64,000 nucleotides of DNA from Kuschelorhynchus macadamiae (GCA_030620095.1 JAUTXW010000109.1:1401501-1465500); one strand, 5' to 3'; shown: positions 1 to 12,124, numbered from the stretch's first letter. The notes: generated by a model not told the origin, from the sequence alone. Translations and numbers: made by a program.

Positions 1-520
1 TCATAAAAAATACCTTTAGGCATTTACTCTCTTAATGCCTTATACCTCACCAGTAAGACCTCTTATTGCTTTTATTAATTGGACGCCGATAAATTCAAAT
101 TCTCATGAAGGAATAACATTTTAAGGTTTTTTTTAGCTTGGTTTTATTTTTTTATATAAATGTACGAGGGATGTACAGAGCTTTCATTTATATTTTTTCT
201 GCCTTACAGCTTTAACTATAGATCATACAAAAAAAATATTAAATACAAAAGTTGTAGGATTCTTCCTGTATTATCATTTGAGACAATCAAACCACAAAAA
301 TATACAACTTAATTTAATTAAATGTGCATCTTCTTACCGATTATAAATATACTAGGTTTGATATCAGTATCGAGAAAATTGACAAAAACCGTGTCATGTG
401 AGGCAATGTATTCCTATGATTCCATAGATTCTTAGAAGAGAAAGCCTTCTGTCTCTTAATGCATTGTGTCTTATGGCAGAATTTTTGTCACTTTTCTTAG
501 TTGTCTTTAAAGATAAACGA
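1..520. other. No gene seen
   Basis: AT-rich sequence without a supported exon, RNA gene or transposon end. Only short spurious reading frames are present. Confidence 0.5.
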
Positions 521-563
521 AAATACAAGAGTTCTAACCACACTACACAACAACTTGCTTCGT

Positions 564-606
564 TCTGGACGCGCGTTTCGCTAACCAAGTTAGCATCATC
601 AGCAGA
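564..606 (-). ncRNA. Hammerhead ribozyme motif (type I, minimal)
   Basis: On the minus strand the order is stem I strand TCTG, core CTGATGA, stem II GCTAA/TTAGC with a short loop, GAAA, a very short stem III in CGCGCGTC, then CAGA, which pairs with TCTG. The predicted cleavage site follows GTC, the commonest hammerhead triplet. One U lies between CTGATGA and the first G-C pair of stem II, which is not in the textbook consensus. Catalytic core residues are otherwise all present. Known hammerheads of Penelope-like elements have similarly short stem III. Activity is inferred. Confidence 0.72.
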
Positions 607-627
607 TGATATAAACAGTTTATACCA

Positions 628-670
628 TCTGCTGATGATGCTAACTTGACTAGCGAAACGCGCGTTCAGA
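628..670 (+). ncRNA. Hammerhead ribozyme motif, inverted partner
   Basis: The + strand reads TCTG, CTGATGA, stem II GCTA/TAGC, GAAA, CGCGCGTT, CAGA. Stem I is TCTG with CAGA. The cleavage triplet would be GTT instead of GTC, which hammerheads tolerate. The same extra U precedes stem II. It differs from its partner at 564-606 mainly in the stem II loop and the cleavage triplet. Confidence 0.68.
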
Positions 671-713
671 ACGTAGCAAGTTGTGGTGTAGTGTGGTTAG
701 AACTCTTGTATTT

Positions 714-2651
714 TGATCTATCTTCCACTACAGGTTCCAGTTCCAGGACTTTAAAGATAAAGAAAGGTATCAAAGTTAGTATATCTATTATCGGTTAGAA
801 GAGGCGCATTTAATGAAATAGAACTATGCAGGGTGTCCAATTAAAGAGTACAGAATATGTATATTTTTCAATTTTCGGATTTTTAAACATTTTGGATACT
901 CTTAAAAGATAATATAAGAAAAACCTTACAATTTTTGTATTTATTTTTTTTATATCTCTTTAAGTTAGAGCTCTTAAATTTTAAAAATATAAATGAAAGC
1001 CCAGTACCAGTATCACGCAATAATCGGTGTCGCACAGTCAAAATCATTCACGACTGTTCTGGAAAATTTGTTAATATCAAAAATTTGAGCAAGCTACGCT
1101 TGTTTCTGTAATATAGTAAACAATGCATGATATATAAAGCTGTATTATGCAATATATTCTTTACTGCGACGTAGCGAACCTGTTTCTGTATGGCGTAAGA
1201 ATGATTAGAATATGTAATATGGTTACTGATTTACCACAAATTAAAAGTGATAGCATTGAGAACACGTTTTCTTAGACATATATTCAACTTTAAAAATAAT
1301 AATAATATCTAAAAACAATTACGCATTACAAAAAGTGTTAATAAGTTAAGGGTATGTGATAGTATATTTGATAGAGCAACAACAACAGAGGTGAACGACA
1401 ACGTTATGTCATTAACTTAAAAATCTCTGACCCTAATGACGTTTGGTTTCAAGTTCAAAGTTTAACTAAAACTTTTTATTTCTATTTTGATATTTAATAT
1501 TATTTTATTATATTGCATTTCCGTCGAACTTAACAACGTATGCAAAATTTTGGTTCAATCGACCATAAAGAAACGTATCCTGTATTGACTTTACTGTATG
1601 AGATTTGATTGTTTGATTAATAGTTACACAGGTGTGAATTTAGATAAGATTTTCTAAAAGTAAGTTAATATACTACTGATGGATTGTTTTTAATAGTATA
1701 TGGAATAACATTATTTTTCTTAAAATATTTACAGTTGCATTGTATTCCTTATCACGAATACGTAGATCAGCTGTTTCCTGTTTTTTTGTTTTGCTAAAAG
1801 TATTATGCGGTTATTTCAACACGATCCACTCTGACTGGCAGCGCGAAACTTTTTTATGCAGTCATTACACTATACACCAATATTAATTATGATTAGGCGT
1901 TCGCTTTTCTATTTTAGAGCGTATCGAAGCATGATCTATGTAACCCTATTCTACCATCAGATCTTCTTTATTACAGACATTTAAGTCCTTTAAAAACATT
2001 TTCTGCATATATGTATGTGTTCAACACTGAAAAGGCGGCTTAAAACTGAATTTTTGCGGCATTACCTTTGTGCGTGCGATAGCTGATTCATAGTTGATGT
2101 TGTTCTTGATTAACGCGCATATATGCTTGATATAAGTTACTGTGCTACAGCAGAACACAAGCTTAGCTGTAACGTGGTAAGGAATTTATTTACGCAGCCG
2201 AGGCTCCACAAAAATGAGCCTCTACTACTCTACTCACCTATAAAAAAATGACATAAAAAATTAAATAATAAAATACGGAAAATTATTTCGTGATATATTT
2301 AAAAAATTTTATTTCTCCACGTTTCATTTCTATACGTTCTTTGGAACGACATAAATAACCGATTCAATGCTACGAAAAAGGTTCTGCAGAACTCTATAAT
2401 CCTCAGTCATATAGTAGATGCACATTGAAATCGCTTAAATAATTTGATTATATTACGAGAGAATGAGTATGCAGAAGCAACGCGATTATCAAGCCCTGAT
2501 GATTATGTCCAAACACGTTGTAGGGCAAGAATTGCTGGGCCCAATCCATTGGATTATGCAAGATTCGAACGCCCAGCTGTTTCCCGATAACAAGTTTATG
2601 GTCGAAATATTTATTCCAGTAATAAATCAACTCTTTACATAGCTGATTGAA
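714..2651. other. No gene seen; weak coding-like stretch near 2450
   Basis: Mostly featureless AT-rich sequence. Around 2450-2590 a + strand frame reads as a plausible peptide (including SPDDYVQTRCRARIAGPNPL) before a stop. It may belong to the same decayed element as the remnant at 2652-2804, but no family is recognised. Confidence 0.4.
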
Positions 2652-2804
2652 AGAAACATCTGTAATCGATATTGCTTCTTGAATAATTTGGAGGATTTAA
2701 ATGCCTGTGATTTACGCGAGGCAACGGCAGACTTAATAAATGCTTACGAACACAAGCTTGAAGATATTATTGAGAATGAGCTAGTATACAACTTTCATCA
2801 TTAA
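2652..2804 (+). pseudogene. Coding remnant, possibly hAT-type transposase C-terminus
   Basis: A 50-residue open stretch reads RNICNRYCFLNNLEDLNACD and continues with an acidic, leucine-patterned helix-like sequence ending NELVYNFHH before a stop. The pattern LxxLxxLxxxDLxxAxxxLxxxY is reminiscent of the C-terminal region of hAT/ZMYM1-like transposases. That is a resemblance, not a firm match. There is no methionine start, intron or catalytic motif in the piece, so it would be a fragment in any case. An unrelated host exon is possible but no good splice sites are evident. Confidence 0.25.
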
Positions 2805-3285
2805 TACGTGCTTTCGAGGAAGTCATAACCAGGAGTTGCGTTTCGAAATGTCAGTAAGGATATACTTGGTTTTAATGGTGTTCTACTGTACGGGATAACG
2901 ATATTTTTTAAAACGAAGCTTATTAAAAATAGACTGCATTCACCAATGACTCTCTCTGTGTAGAACAAGAGCGTTTCCAAGGGGAGGGGTAGAAAGGGTA
3001 ATTACCCTCCCCAGACACCAAATACCTAATATTGAAAATATTGAAAATTATTTTGCCTCTAATTACTTTTAACAATAAATTGTTAAACTCAAAATTTGAT
3101 AGGTATTATCTTAGAGTAAGAATTCAAGTAGAGATCACAATTCATTCATAAATCACGTTAGGGGTATGCGCCAACATGATTCCCCTATTTATCACATTCT
3201 ATCGACCAATGTTTAGAATAAAACAAGAAGTGGGGATGGTCATGTTCAAGCCGTGGCCATTTGTTGACGATTGCCAGTGGCGGCA
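2805..3285. other. No gene seen
   Basis: No supported feature. A small imperfect palindrome of C and G runs lies near 2975-3015. Confidence 0.4.
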
Positions 3286-3590
3286 AGAGTTTTTACTTCC
3301 CGCATAAGTAAATATCATTAATCGTGAAAAAATCATCGTTCCAGGTTTTTACAGAACTTCATGTTTTTCCAGTACTGTCGGTCGGTCGGACTGTTCCGGT
3401 ATAGCTAAAAAATCTACTTACTCGATTATCTTTACTTTTATCTAATTTTCCACAAGAATTACGTCTGATACAAAAAGAAAAACTGGTAAAATATTGGTAT
3501 AAATTCAATATGGTGAAACAAAATGACGACCTATCCGTCCGTATTTGATGTATGGAAAATAAAGAAATGGGCCATGCTTGATTATCGTTG
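3286..3590 (+). repeat. Fragment of the ATGGCGG composite repeat family
   Basis: Contains the family's recognisable head (TTTTTACTTCC, then AATCGTGAAAAAATCA), the GTCGGTCGGTC tract, AAAAAATCTACTTACTCGAT and GGTGAAACAAAATGACG. The same order occurs at 10.3 kb and 24.5 kb. Strongly diverged and partial. Confidence 0.6.
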
Positions 3591-4019
3591 ACAAAAGGAA
3601 GGATTCTTACCTATTCCCTAATGAAGCAAATAGGTATTTTTACAAATTTCAAAGAAATAATCGTTCCCTACTTCATTATCTAAAATCAAACCTAAGTTAG
3701 GTAAGTTTAAAAGGAAATTAGTTATTTATATATTATTAAACTTTTACCCCCGTATTCACGAAAAAGGTTAGACTAGGTCTAGTTGCCATGGTACTTAAAA
3801 CTCTTAGTTCGCCAGTTATGTTTTCGTTATGTCACTGTCATTTGTAATTGTAACATTTAGAAAAATTATTTGTTCAGTTGTTAAAAACGGCATCTTAAAC
3901 CTGTAACTGTCAAGTTAGACCTTTTCTAATCTTGTAATAGCTTTTTCACCACTTCCATTACCCATTATTTTCAAATTTAACATGCATACACTTTCGGATA
4001 TAAAAAATCCGAATTTTTT

Positions 4020-4700
4020 TAGTCAACGTTTCGAAATCCAAAATGGTGGCGCCAATATGGCCGACGAAATTTGTTACTTGTGTGGATGGCGGGAACATGG
4101 CGGTGGAATTTTAACATTTGTATAGACTATAAGTAGACATCTGGGGGTATTTGAAAATACATATCATACATTTTTAGTAGATATTTAAAAAACAAAAGTA
4201 GGAATGCCTACATTGTGAGCGAATTTTAACATTATACAGATTTGATTAAAAATCGATATTAAGTGTGCAATTTATACATTCTTAGTAATAAATATTCAAA
4301 ATGGGGATGTCGTCAATCAATCAATTCAATAGGTAATTTTTTTCAGATATTTTGAAACATTTAATTAGGCCACCGTTTTGTTCACCCATTTTGAATTTGT
4401 CTCAACATTTTTACCAGTTCATCAAATTTTGCTCAAAAATCAAATGTTATATACATTTGATTTTTGAGCAAAATTTGAACATAATCTATGCAGTAGTTTT
4501 CTGCATTGACTTTTATAACATTTTATTAGGCCGCCATTTTGGATTTGTAGTAAAACCTTACCTGCAAAATTTGGATAAAATGGATAAGCAGTTTTTTAGT
4601 AATAACTTTTTAACATTTCAATAGGCCGTCATTTTGTTCTGCAATATTGGATTTTTACCAAAATGTTACCACGTCATCATCATGTGACCTTTAATTTTAA
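4020..4700 (-). repeat. Diverged repeats with GCCATTTTG motifs
   Basis: Several short blocks contain ATGGTGGC, GGCCGCCATTTTGG, AGGCCACCGTTTTG or AGGCCGTCATTTTG followed by TTTTACCA. These look like distant reverse-oriented relatives of the ATGGCGG composite family. Between them the sequence is unalignable by eye. Confidence 0.4.
4422..4478. repeat. Perfect 25-bp hairpin
   Basis: Arms 4422-4446 and 4454-4478 are exact inverted copies around a 7-base spacer TTATATA. No poly-T tail or gene is associated with it, so it is recorded as a potential cruciform, not a terminator. Confidence 0.9.
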
Positions 4701-6370
4701 ACCAAAACTTGAAGAAAATAGTCATATTGTTTTTCCATGTTAATAGATAAATTTAAAAAATAAAAGATTTTTTTAATTTTCAATATCCTTAATCTTAAAT
4801 GCTAACCAGTTTAGAACATGTTTACGAACACATTTTTACTTTTAATTACCCAAAAAATCACCATTTAAATTCCTTTACCTTACAACACGTTTATAAAAAA
4901 TTGGCTCAACTCAAGTGAAAATTAAAAATAGTATAGGTATATTCTATAATTATTTTAATTCTCTAATAGGAAAAACTATTGTAATCGTCAAAAAATCACC
5001 TCAGAGCCTTTGGTGCATCATTTTGCTTCTGAAGAAGAAGAGAAAAATTCTGGAGGAAATCTAGCTGTTTACTTAGTGATTAAAAGACAATTCCAAACTT
5101 AAACGGCAATTTTTTTACAAACTCACATTACCACACCATAGTTTGGTCAACTAAAGCTCCTAGTTTCGCAGTGTCGAAGATAAAGTAAATAAAACTTATT
5201 TATTAAATATTTAAAAAGTCAATGTTCTTCTAATGTCACCACACCTTTAGAACGCTGCTTCTTGAAGTAAGGCAACATATAATTAGAAGATTTGAACCAT
5301 ATCAACAATTACACAATAATACATTAAAACATATGCAGTAGTGAAGCTAAGAAAAGCTTGGTACCTAATGACAAATTGGAAGTATCCGCATGCCAAAGGG
5401 TGGTATAAAAACTGCCCTGTTGGCAAAAATACCATTTCTTCTTGGTTCAACAATTGATGTTTTTAAAAAAATTATTGTTTTATTTAAAAATGGTGGCTTT
5501 ATTATTTAATTGCATTTATTGTTTATAGCTATTACTCAATTTTTATCCATTGTGACTTAGGTAATACAAATGAACTGCACAAACATTCATTTAATGAATT
5601 ACTCATTTTCTTAGCAAAACTGAATATGAACAACGTAACTTCCTAAAACTTTAGAAACTTAAAATATAAGTTTAGCACTCAAGGAAAAAATTAATTTTTC
5701 ATTTTTATTGAATTCATACTACTAAAATTAATTGAAATATATCTTTTAGTATTTTAGGTGAATTGGAGTGACTGTCATCGCTTAATCTCAATTTTTTGTA
5801 TCTAACTATAAAGATTATATGTAAGTTTATATTTTAGTTGTGCGTAAAAATATAATTACTTTTTCAAACTTAAGTAAATTTAAATATTATCTACACACTG
5901 TTTCAAAACGATATAATACTTAAATTTTGTTTAAGAAAATTCTAGCGAAGTTTAATTTTGGTTCTTATAAAAAACATTTTTTAGGTTTAAAATTAAACTT
6001 TTTCTAAAACTTTAGTACGGTAAAATATTTTGCACTATCTTTAAAACATATTAAAATTTTATTTTTCTTTAAGCTTAATTTACTAAAATTCAAGGAAGTA
6101 TATTTTATTAAGTAAAACTTGCCAATTTAATTAAGTACCCCCTACTTACGGTCATGTAGGAGTTCTTGTTACCTAGAAAAAAACTAATGTCCGTAAACTT
6201 TACTAACGAGAAGTATACTTTATTAGATTGAGGACCTTTAAAAATTGAAATTTGGCCCTATTTAATATCACTATATTTGATGGAACTGCATGAAATTTAT
6301 CCTGAGAGTACATTATGTAGGAATTATGTACTATACCTACTAAATTATCATATTAATCCTAAAAGAGAGA
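4701..6370. other. No gene seen
   Basis: AT-rich sequence. A short piece near 4980-5005 (TATTGTAATCGTCAAAAAATCACC) matches the head of the ATGGCGG composite family. Nothing else is recognisable. Confidence 0.4.
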
Positions 6371-6796
6371 TTGCCACGGCTACGACAAATGAATGTAACT
6401 AGTAAATTAAGAATTTTTAACATGGATAATTTAAAGAGTTACACTTTATGTAAGTCTTGTAAGAAGATTAACGATATTAAAATAAACCACAAAACATTCC
6501 CTTGCCTAACAAACGTAGTAGAAAAGATCGCTGTCTACTCATCCCAAAAAAGTCTCTTTGCGGATGTCAAGAAAATAGTTTATCAAGAATCTTCTTTCTT
6601 CGACCGATTATCCCGAAGTAAGCAAAACAAAATAGTGTCCAAATATTATATTTACTTCCTGAAACATAAACATTTATAGGAATTTGATGAGTTGTATACA
6701 ACTAAAGCACCTCCTTACTCCCCATTAAGAAAGGAAGAAGAAGTAATGTAAGAATTTAAGAAATATTTTGATGACTTAGCTGCTAGATTAGAATAA
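6371..6796 (+). pseudogene. Unidentified broken coding remnant
   Basis: A frame of 102 codons (6371-6679) encodes a lysine- and serine-rich peptide with a CKSCKK cysteine pair and a basic end (FLKHKHL). After its stop the sequence still looks coding in another frame, with EFDELYTTKAPPYSPLRKEE and later FKKYFDDLAARLE before stops. This suggests an originally longer protein interrupted by stops or frameshifts. I do not recognise the family. It could be a transposon accessory protein or a decayed host gene. Confidence 0.3.
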
Positions 6797-7315
6797 TTCG
6801 TTGTTTATCTAAAGTAAATATGTAATATATCTTATCGACCATATAAAATTGTTTTATTATTGAAAGCCCAAACTTTGGAATAAAAGATCTAAACAATAAT
6901 GCCATAATGTAAATTTTCTGTCTTATCACATGACATATGTCAGAAGGATTTCCAGTGTAATCACTTCCAACGTACCCTGGAGGCCAAAACTTCCCGGAAA
7001 TTCGACCCGTTGCTATGATAAAGTTGATCAATAAAGGCATCTGACTGGCTATACAGGTGTGAAATTTTCCACATAATTTTAAATTTTGATAATCTATATT
7101 GTTAATTTTCTATAAATGTATATAGACGGCGCATTTTATATAATATTAATACGGTGATTCTGGCAAAATTTTATATGCAATGGATTCAGTAGCTCCTTAT
7201 TTATTTTCTTAGAGACGTCCAAATTTTAACCTAAGTTTATGCCTTAAAACTTTGTGTAAATAAAACTAAAAATTCTGAAATAAAAAAATATAAAAAAATA
7301 GAACCGAGTTAAAAT
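6797..7315. other. No gene seen
   Basis: AT-rich intronic or intergenic sequence upstream of the trypsin exon at 7598. No upstream trypsin exon with a catalytic-aspartate motif is found. Confidence 0.4.
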
Positions 7316-7538
7316 AAAGCACTAAAAAGTAAAAAATAATATTTTATTCTACATTGAAAATTTGACTTTATGAAGGCGGTGTCAAAATAATAAAGACTGT
7401 GGAGTATATAATGCGGCATATATGCAGACACTTAATATATAAATGCCTGCTTTTGATTAGGTAATTAAGAATTAAATTGACGCCGACTTCATAAAGTCAA
7501 TGTGTAATAAAATACTATTTTTTATTTTTTAGTGCTTT
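7316..7538. mobile_element. Palindromic MITE next to trypsin exon
   Basis: Arms beginning AAAGCACTAAAAAGTAAAAA and ending TTTTTATTTTTTAGTGCTTT are inverted copies for about 75 bp, including TTGACTTTATGAAGGCGGTG and its inverse around 7480-7500. The middle is non-coding. Ends and target duplication are unclear. It lies 60 bp upstream of the exon at 7598. Confidence 0.7.
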
Positions 7539-7597
7539 TTTTAAATGGAATGTATTTTTTTTACAAAAATTTTTATTAAATATTATTTCATTTCTAG

Positions 7598-7708
7598 GTG
7601 GTAACAGTTCCGTTAATCACTACGGCGACTTGTCAAACTAGGTACTATGGAACTGCTGTAAGTAGTAGAATGATATGTGCTGGAACAGCTGGGAAAGATT
7701 CATGCACT
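7598..7708 (+). CDS. Trypsin-like serine protease gene 1, penultimate exon
   Basis: The exon encodes 37 residues from VVTVPLITTATC to MICAGTAGKDSCT. It follows the acceptor TTTCTAG and ends at the donor GTAAGT. VTVP and MICAG are S1-family landmarks. In KDSC the aspartate corresponds to position 189 at the base of the specificity pocket, predicting cleavage after Lys or Arg. The next codon must begin the GDSGGP active-site serine motif, and exactly that begins the exon at 38144, in phase 0. Position 192 is Thr where many trypsins have Gln. Exons with the signal peptide, IVGG site, His57 and Asp102 are not seen in the 7.6 kb to the left and probably lie outside. The product should be a secreted digestive-type protease. 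The 30.4 kb following intron is the unusual feature. A different pairing of exons cannot be excluded without a transcript. Confidence 0.85.
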
Positions 7709-7832
7709 GTAAGTACATATATTGAATTATTGACATACTATATGGTTTACATAGAAGTATTGCAATCACCAAATATTAGTTGGGTTGTTTCGACGTTTTG
7801 GAGAACACGGAATAGTTCTATAGCGCAAGATT

Positions 7833-7887
7833 TAATGCCGCGGCTGGCCAGCAAAGGCATTAATCTGCTTTTCCAGCCGCGGCATTA
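7833..7887. repeat. GC-rich 15-bp hairpin
   Basis: TAATGCCGCGGCTGG (7833-7847) is repeated inverted at 7873-7887. A related CCGCGGCTGCAG lies near 8025. It stands out in an AT-rich intron and may be the relic of a small transposon end. Confidence 0.7.
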
Positions 7888-7889
7888 AT

Positions 7890-8629
7890 CTGCTTTTCGG
7901 CCGAGTGAAAATAATTCACCAAATGACATTAAAAGAAGACGAAACCTTATTTTTTAAAAATTTTTAAACCTCTATCCACTTAAGGGTCTACTGCACGCTA
8001 TATTACGAATCATTTGCAAGCCTTCCGCGGCTGCAGTATTATGTAAAAACTATAAAAGGTATTAATTAGCTTCAATGTGATTTTAATAGGGAAACATGTA
8101 TAGTTGGGCGCTAAATCCGTATTTTTTTGAATAAATTGAATTTAGAATGATAAAATTCGAAGTAAAGTTGTTCATTTTGGACCATTTTTTGACGGAAATG
8201 CCGCCACATATAAATTTTTTTCCCGCAAAATGGCTCTTTACCGCCTTACATTGATCCTTTGTCTACATAACTGCAAAATTTGAAATGTTAAATCGCACTC
8301 ATGTCTTTGTATTTCTGCAGCGCGTAAACCCTTTTGGACAGGTTTTTAGCCGAAGAGTATTTTAAGTTGCCTACCCACAGCACAATTTTTCAAGTCTTGG
8401 CGTACAGGAAGCGTCTCGAATTGTAGTTATTACGTTGCGCTCGATACACTGAAAGAACTGTGATAAAAATATATTTATGGGTAATGTGCAATAAAAACAA
8501 ATTTCTGTTGATTAAAAATAAAAATGTGGAGAAGTATTATAATCTTGTAAAATGTAAAACAGGTGGAATTTTAGGATAAAAAAAATTTGTATTTGCGATT
8601 CCAACTAGATTTTGTGTTTTTCAAAAAAT
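7890..8629. other. Intron sequence, no feature recognised
   Basis: Unique-looking AT-rich sequence inside the putative trypsin intron. Confidence 0.4.
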
Positions 8630-9424
8630 TGGTTTTACTTCCTTCGTAAAGGAATCTGATTTACTTAAAATTTTGGTTAAAAATTAAGGATTAAATGGGG
8701 ATGCCCTGGTAACATTTTGGTAAAAATTAAATATGGCGAAAGAAAATAACGCCCTAGTAAAAGGGTAAAGAAATTAATTTTAAAAAACTACTTATTCAGT
8801 TTATCTCACCTTTTGCACAAAAATCAGGTAATTTGTGGAAATCAACTGGTAAAATTTTGGTACGAATCAAGGATGGCGAAACAAAATGGCAACTTAATAA
8901 AATATTTTAAAATTCAGCCTACCTAACGGATTGATTTGAAATTTTATGCAATAATTAATTATGGTATAGAGATGAAGTGATAAAACTGTGGTAGAAATTC
9001 AAGAAATGGCGGCCAAATTAAATGTTTGTAATCGTGAAAGAAAGTCACCAGGTTTTACATATATTCACGTTTAGGGCCCCTTGATGCCAAAAAGTATGTT
9101 TTGTTAATTCCGTCGGTTCTGCCTGTCTGTCTGCAAATTCGGGGCATAGCTTAAAAACTCCTAACCCGATTGACTTCAAATTTTGGTCAAACATTATGGG
9201 TCATATGGTGATAACCTGGTAATATTTTGGCAAAAAATGTGGCGAAGAAAGATGGTGGCCTAGTGATGCGTTAAAAAATTATTACTAAAAAACTACTTAC
9301 TAAATTTATTTAAAATTTTGTGCAAGCGTTAAATGAGATAGAGAGATGTATTACAAATTCAAGGTGGCGAAACAAAATGGCGAAAATCAACTTATTCAAT
9401 GAACTTTTGCCGAACAATTAAATG
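8630..9424 (+). repeat. ATGGCGG composite repeat, copy 2
   Basis: Repeated blocks of about 120-150 bp contain ACTACTTA..CGATTGACTTCAAATTTT-like text, CTGGTAAnATTTTGGTA and GGCGAAACAAAATGGC. The CCGTCGGTTCTGCCTGTCTG tract is present. The copy ends against a TA microsatellite. Confidence 0.65.
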
Positions 9425-10149
<725 letters not shown>

Positions 10150-10151
10150 TA

Positions 10152-10234
<83 letters not shown>
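10150..10234. repeat. (TA)n microsatellite
   Basis: Alternating TA with one TT interruption near its start. Confidence 0.97.
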
Positions 10235-10235
<1 letters not shown>

Positions 10236-10249
10236 TAAATTTGGTCACG

Positions 10250-11105
10250 TTCCACCACTGTTCCTAATAAAAGAAAAGATTCATAACGAGGGAATATCAG
10301 GGTATAGGAAATGTACCGATTTTTACTTCCCTGGCAAAAGAGAAGTATTGTAACTATCACTCTCCGAGATTTTTTCAGATCTTCACGTTTCAGGGTCCCT
10401 AGATGACGAAAAACATGTTTTCTCAATTCCGTCGGTCTGCCTGTCTGTTCGCGGCGTAGCTAAAAAACTACTTATCCGATTGACTTCAAATTTTGGTCAA
10501 AAATTAAGGGTCATTTGGGGATGATCTGGTAACATTTGGGTAAAAATCCAGTATAGCGAAACAAAATGACGGCTTAGCGAAATGTTAAAAAAATTATTAT
10601 TAAAAAACTACTCGTCCAATTTATCTCAAATTTTGCAAAAACAGCAAGTATTATGTTGAAATCAAGTGGTAAAATTTTGGTACGAATCCAAGATGGCGGA
10701 ACAAAATGGCTGTATAATAAATTGTTTAAAAATTCAGCCTGAAAAAACTACTTAATTGATTGACTGATTGCTACTTGATTGATTGAATTGCGTGCCATAA
10801 CTAATTGTGGTATAGGGCTCAACTAGTAAAAATGTGTTACTAATTCAAGATAGCAGAACAAAATTGCGACCAAATTTTTGTAATCGTGAAGAAAATCACC
10901 GTCTCAGGATTTACATATCTTCAGGTTTTAGCGTCCCTAGATGCCAAAAAAACATGTTTTATCAATTCCGTCGGTCCGTCTGTGTGTCAGTTCGCGACAT
11001 AGCTTAAATACTACTTACCCGATTGACTTCAAATTTTGACCAAAAATTAAGGCTCATATTATGGGGATGACCTGATAATATTTTGGTAAAAATGCAGCAT
11101 GGAGG
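10250..11105 (+). repeat. ATGGCGG composite repeat, copy 3 (5' part)
   Basis: Begins with the family tail text (ATAAAAGAAAAGATTCATAAC) and then a fresh head at 10325 (TTACTTCCC, TATTGTAAC, ATCACTCTCCGAGATTTTTT). It continues through CCGATTGACTTCAAATTTTG blocks. It matches 24490-25744 block for block and leads directly into the hammerhead-bearing tandem array. Confidence 0.75.
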
Positions 11106-11186
11106 AATAATGTTAACAAATGTTTGTTAGAGTGCTGTATTATTTGGGGTTAAGATCCAGTAAAAAAAACAAGTATTTTTTTGAAT

Positions 11187-11227
11187 TGTCAACGTTTCGC
11201 AACTTAATTGTTTGCATCCTCAGGACA
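11187..11227 (-). ncRNA. Hammerhead motif, array 1 unit 1
   Basis: Minus strand: stem I TGTC/GACA, core CTGAGGA, extra T, stem II GCAA/TTGC, GAAA, CGTT, then GACA. All core bases are intact. Stem III is reduced to at most an A-U closure around CG. Confidence 0.6.
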
Positions 11228-11412
11228 CATATATAGATCTTATATCCTGCATGAAATACATATTATCAGTACTTTTACTCCGCTGTTCCGCATATATTAC
11301 CCAGATATTAAGTTTGTAAATAGTTTTAGTTAACTATTCTTTCGTTGTTATAGTGTGCTGTATTATTTGGGGTTAGGATCCAGTAACAAAAACAAAAGAC
11401 TATTTTTAAATA

Positions 11413-11452
11413 ATCGACGTTTCGCAACTTTATTGTTACATCTGCAGGACGC
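11413..11452 (-). ncRNA. Decayed hammerhead motif, array 1 unit 2
   Basis: Same layout, but the core reads CTGCAGA, replacing the conserved A of CUGA. Stem II and GAAACGTC are kept. Probably inactive. Confidence 0.5.
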
Positions 11453-11636
11453 ATGTAGATTCTATATCCAGCATGAAACCCATATTATCAGTCTTTACAT
11501 ATTTCGTTTGTCCGCAGATTTTCCCAGATATTAAGTTTCTAAATGGTTTTCGTTACCGATCCTCTTGTTTTTATCTTAGAGTGGTGTATTATTTGGGGTT
11601 AGGATCCAGTAAAAAAAACCAAAGACTTTTTTAAAT

Positions 11637-11676
11637 TGCCGACGTTTCGAAACTTTATTGTTGCATCCTCAGGGAA
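11637..11676 (-). ncRNA. Hammerhead motif, array 1 unit 3
   Basis: Core CTGAGGA and GAAACGTC are intact. Stem II has one mismatch (GCAAC with GTTTC) and stem I is weakened by substitutions. Activity is doubtful. Confidence 0.5.
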
Positions 11677-11866
11677 CATATATAGATTCTATATCCTGCA
11701 TGAAACAGATATCTTCAGTCTTTACCTACTACGTTGGCCCGCAGGTATTTTCCAGATATTAGGCTTCTAAATGGTTTTCGTTAACGATCCTCTTGTTTTT
11801 ATGTTAGAGTGGTGTATTATTTGGGGTTAGGATCCAGTAAAAAAAACAAATGTCTTTTTTTTAAAT

Positions 11867-11906
11867 TGTCGACGTTTCGCAACTTTATTTTTGCAACCTC
11901 AGGACA
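11867..11906 (-). ncRNA. Decayed hammerhead motif, array 1 unit 4
   Basis: Stem I TGTC/GACA, stem II and GAAACGTC are present, but the core reads CTGAGGT, losing the conserved final A. Confidence 0.5.
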
Positions 11907-12124
11907 CATAAATATTATATCCTGCATGATACCCATATTATCAGTCTTTACCTACTCCGTTGGTTCGCAGATATTTCCCAGATATTGAATTTCTAAATGG
12001 TTTTCGTTAACGATTTTATTGTTGTTATGTTACAGAGGTGTATTATTTGGGGTTAGGAAATATCTGCGGATCAATGGAGTAGTTAAAGACTAATATGGGT
12101 TTCATGCAGGATATAAAATCTATG

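Larger units (their letters stand above)
521..713. repeat. Short inverted repeat carrying two hammerhead motifs
   Basis: Two arms of about 96 bp (521-616 and 618-713) are near-perfect inverted copies around position 617. Each arm contains one hammerhead-type motif, so the two motifs point away from the centre on opposite strands. Outside the motif both arms carry the same flank, starting AAATACAAGAGTTCTAACC on the left. No coding sequence lies inside. The head-to-head arrangement resembles the Penelope-type inverted pairs elsewhere in this window, so a Penelope terminal remnant or a small ribozyme-bearing retroelement is the best guess. Confidence 0.8.

Noticed and set aside
464..649. 61-64 codon frames overlapping the ribozyme inverted repeat
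   Set aside because: They lie across the inverted repeat on both strands. No domain, and the structure explains the sequence better.
7598..7888. Single 96-codon protein starting at 7598
   Set aside because: Only the first 37 codons are trypsin-like. The frame after the GTAAGT donor is intron sequence.
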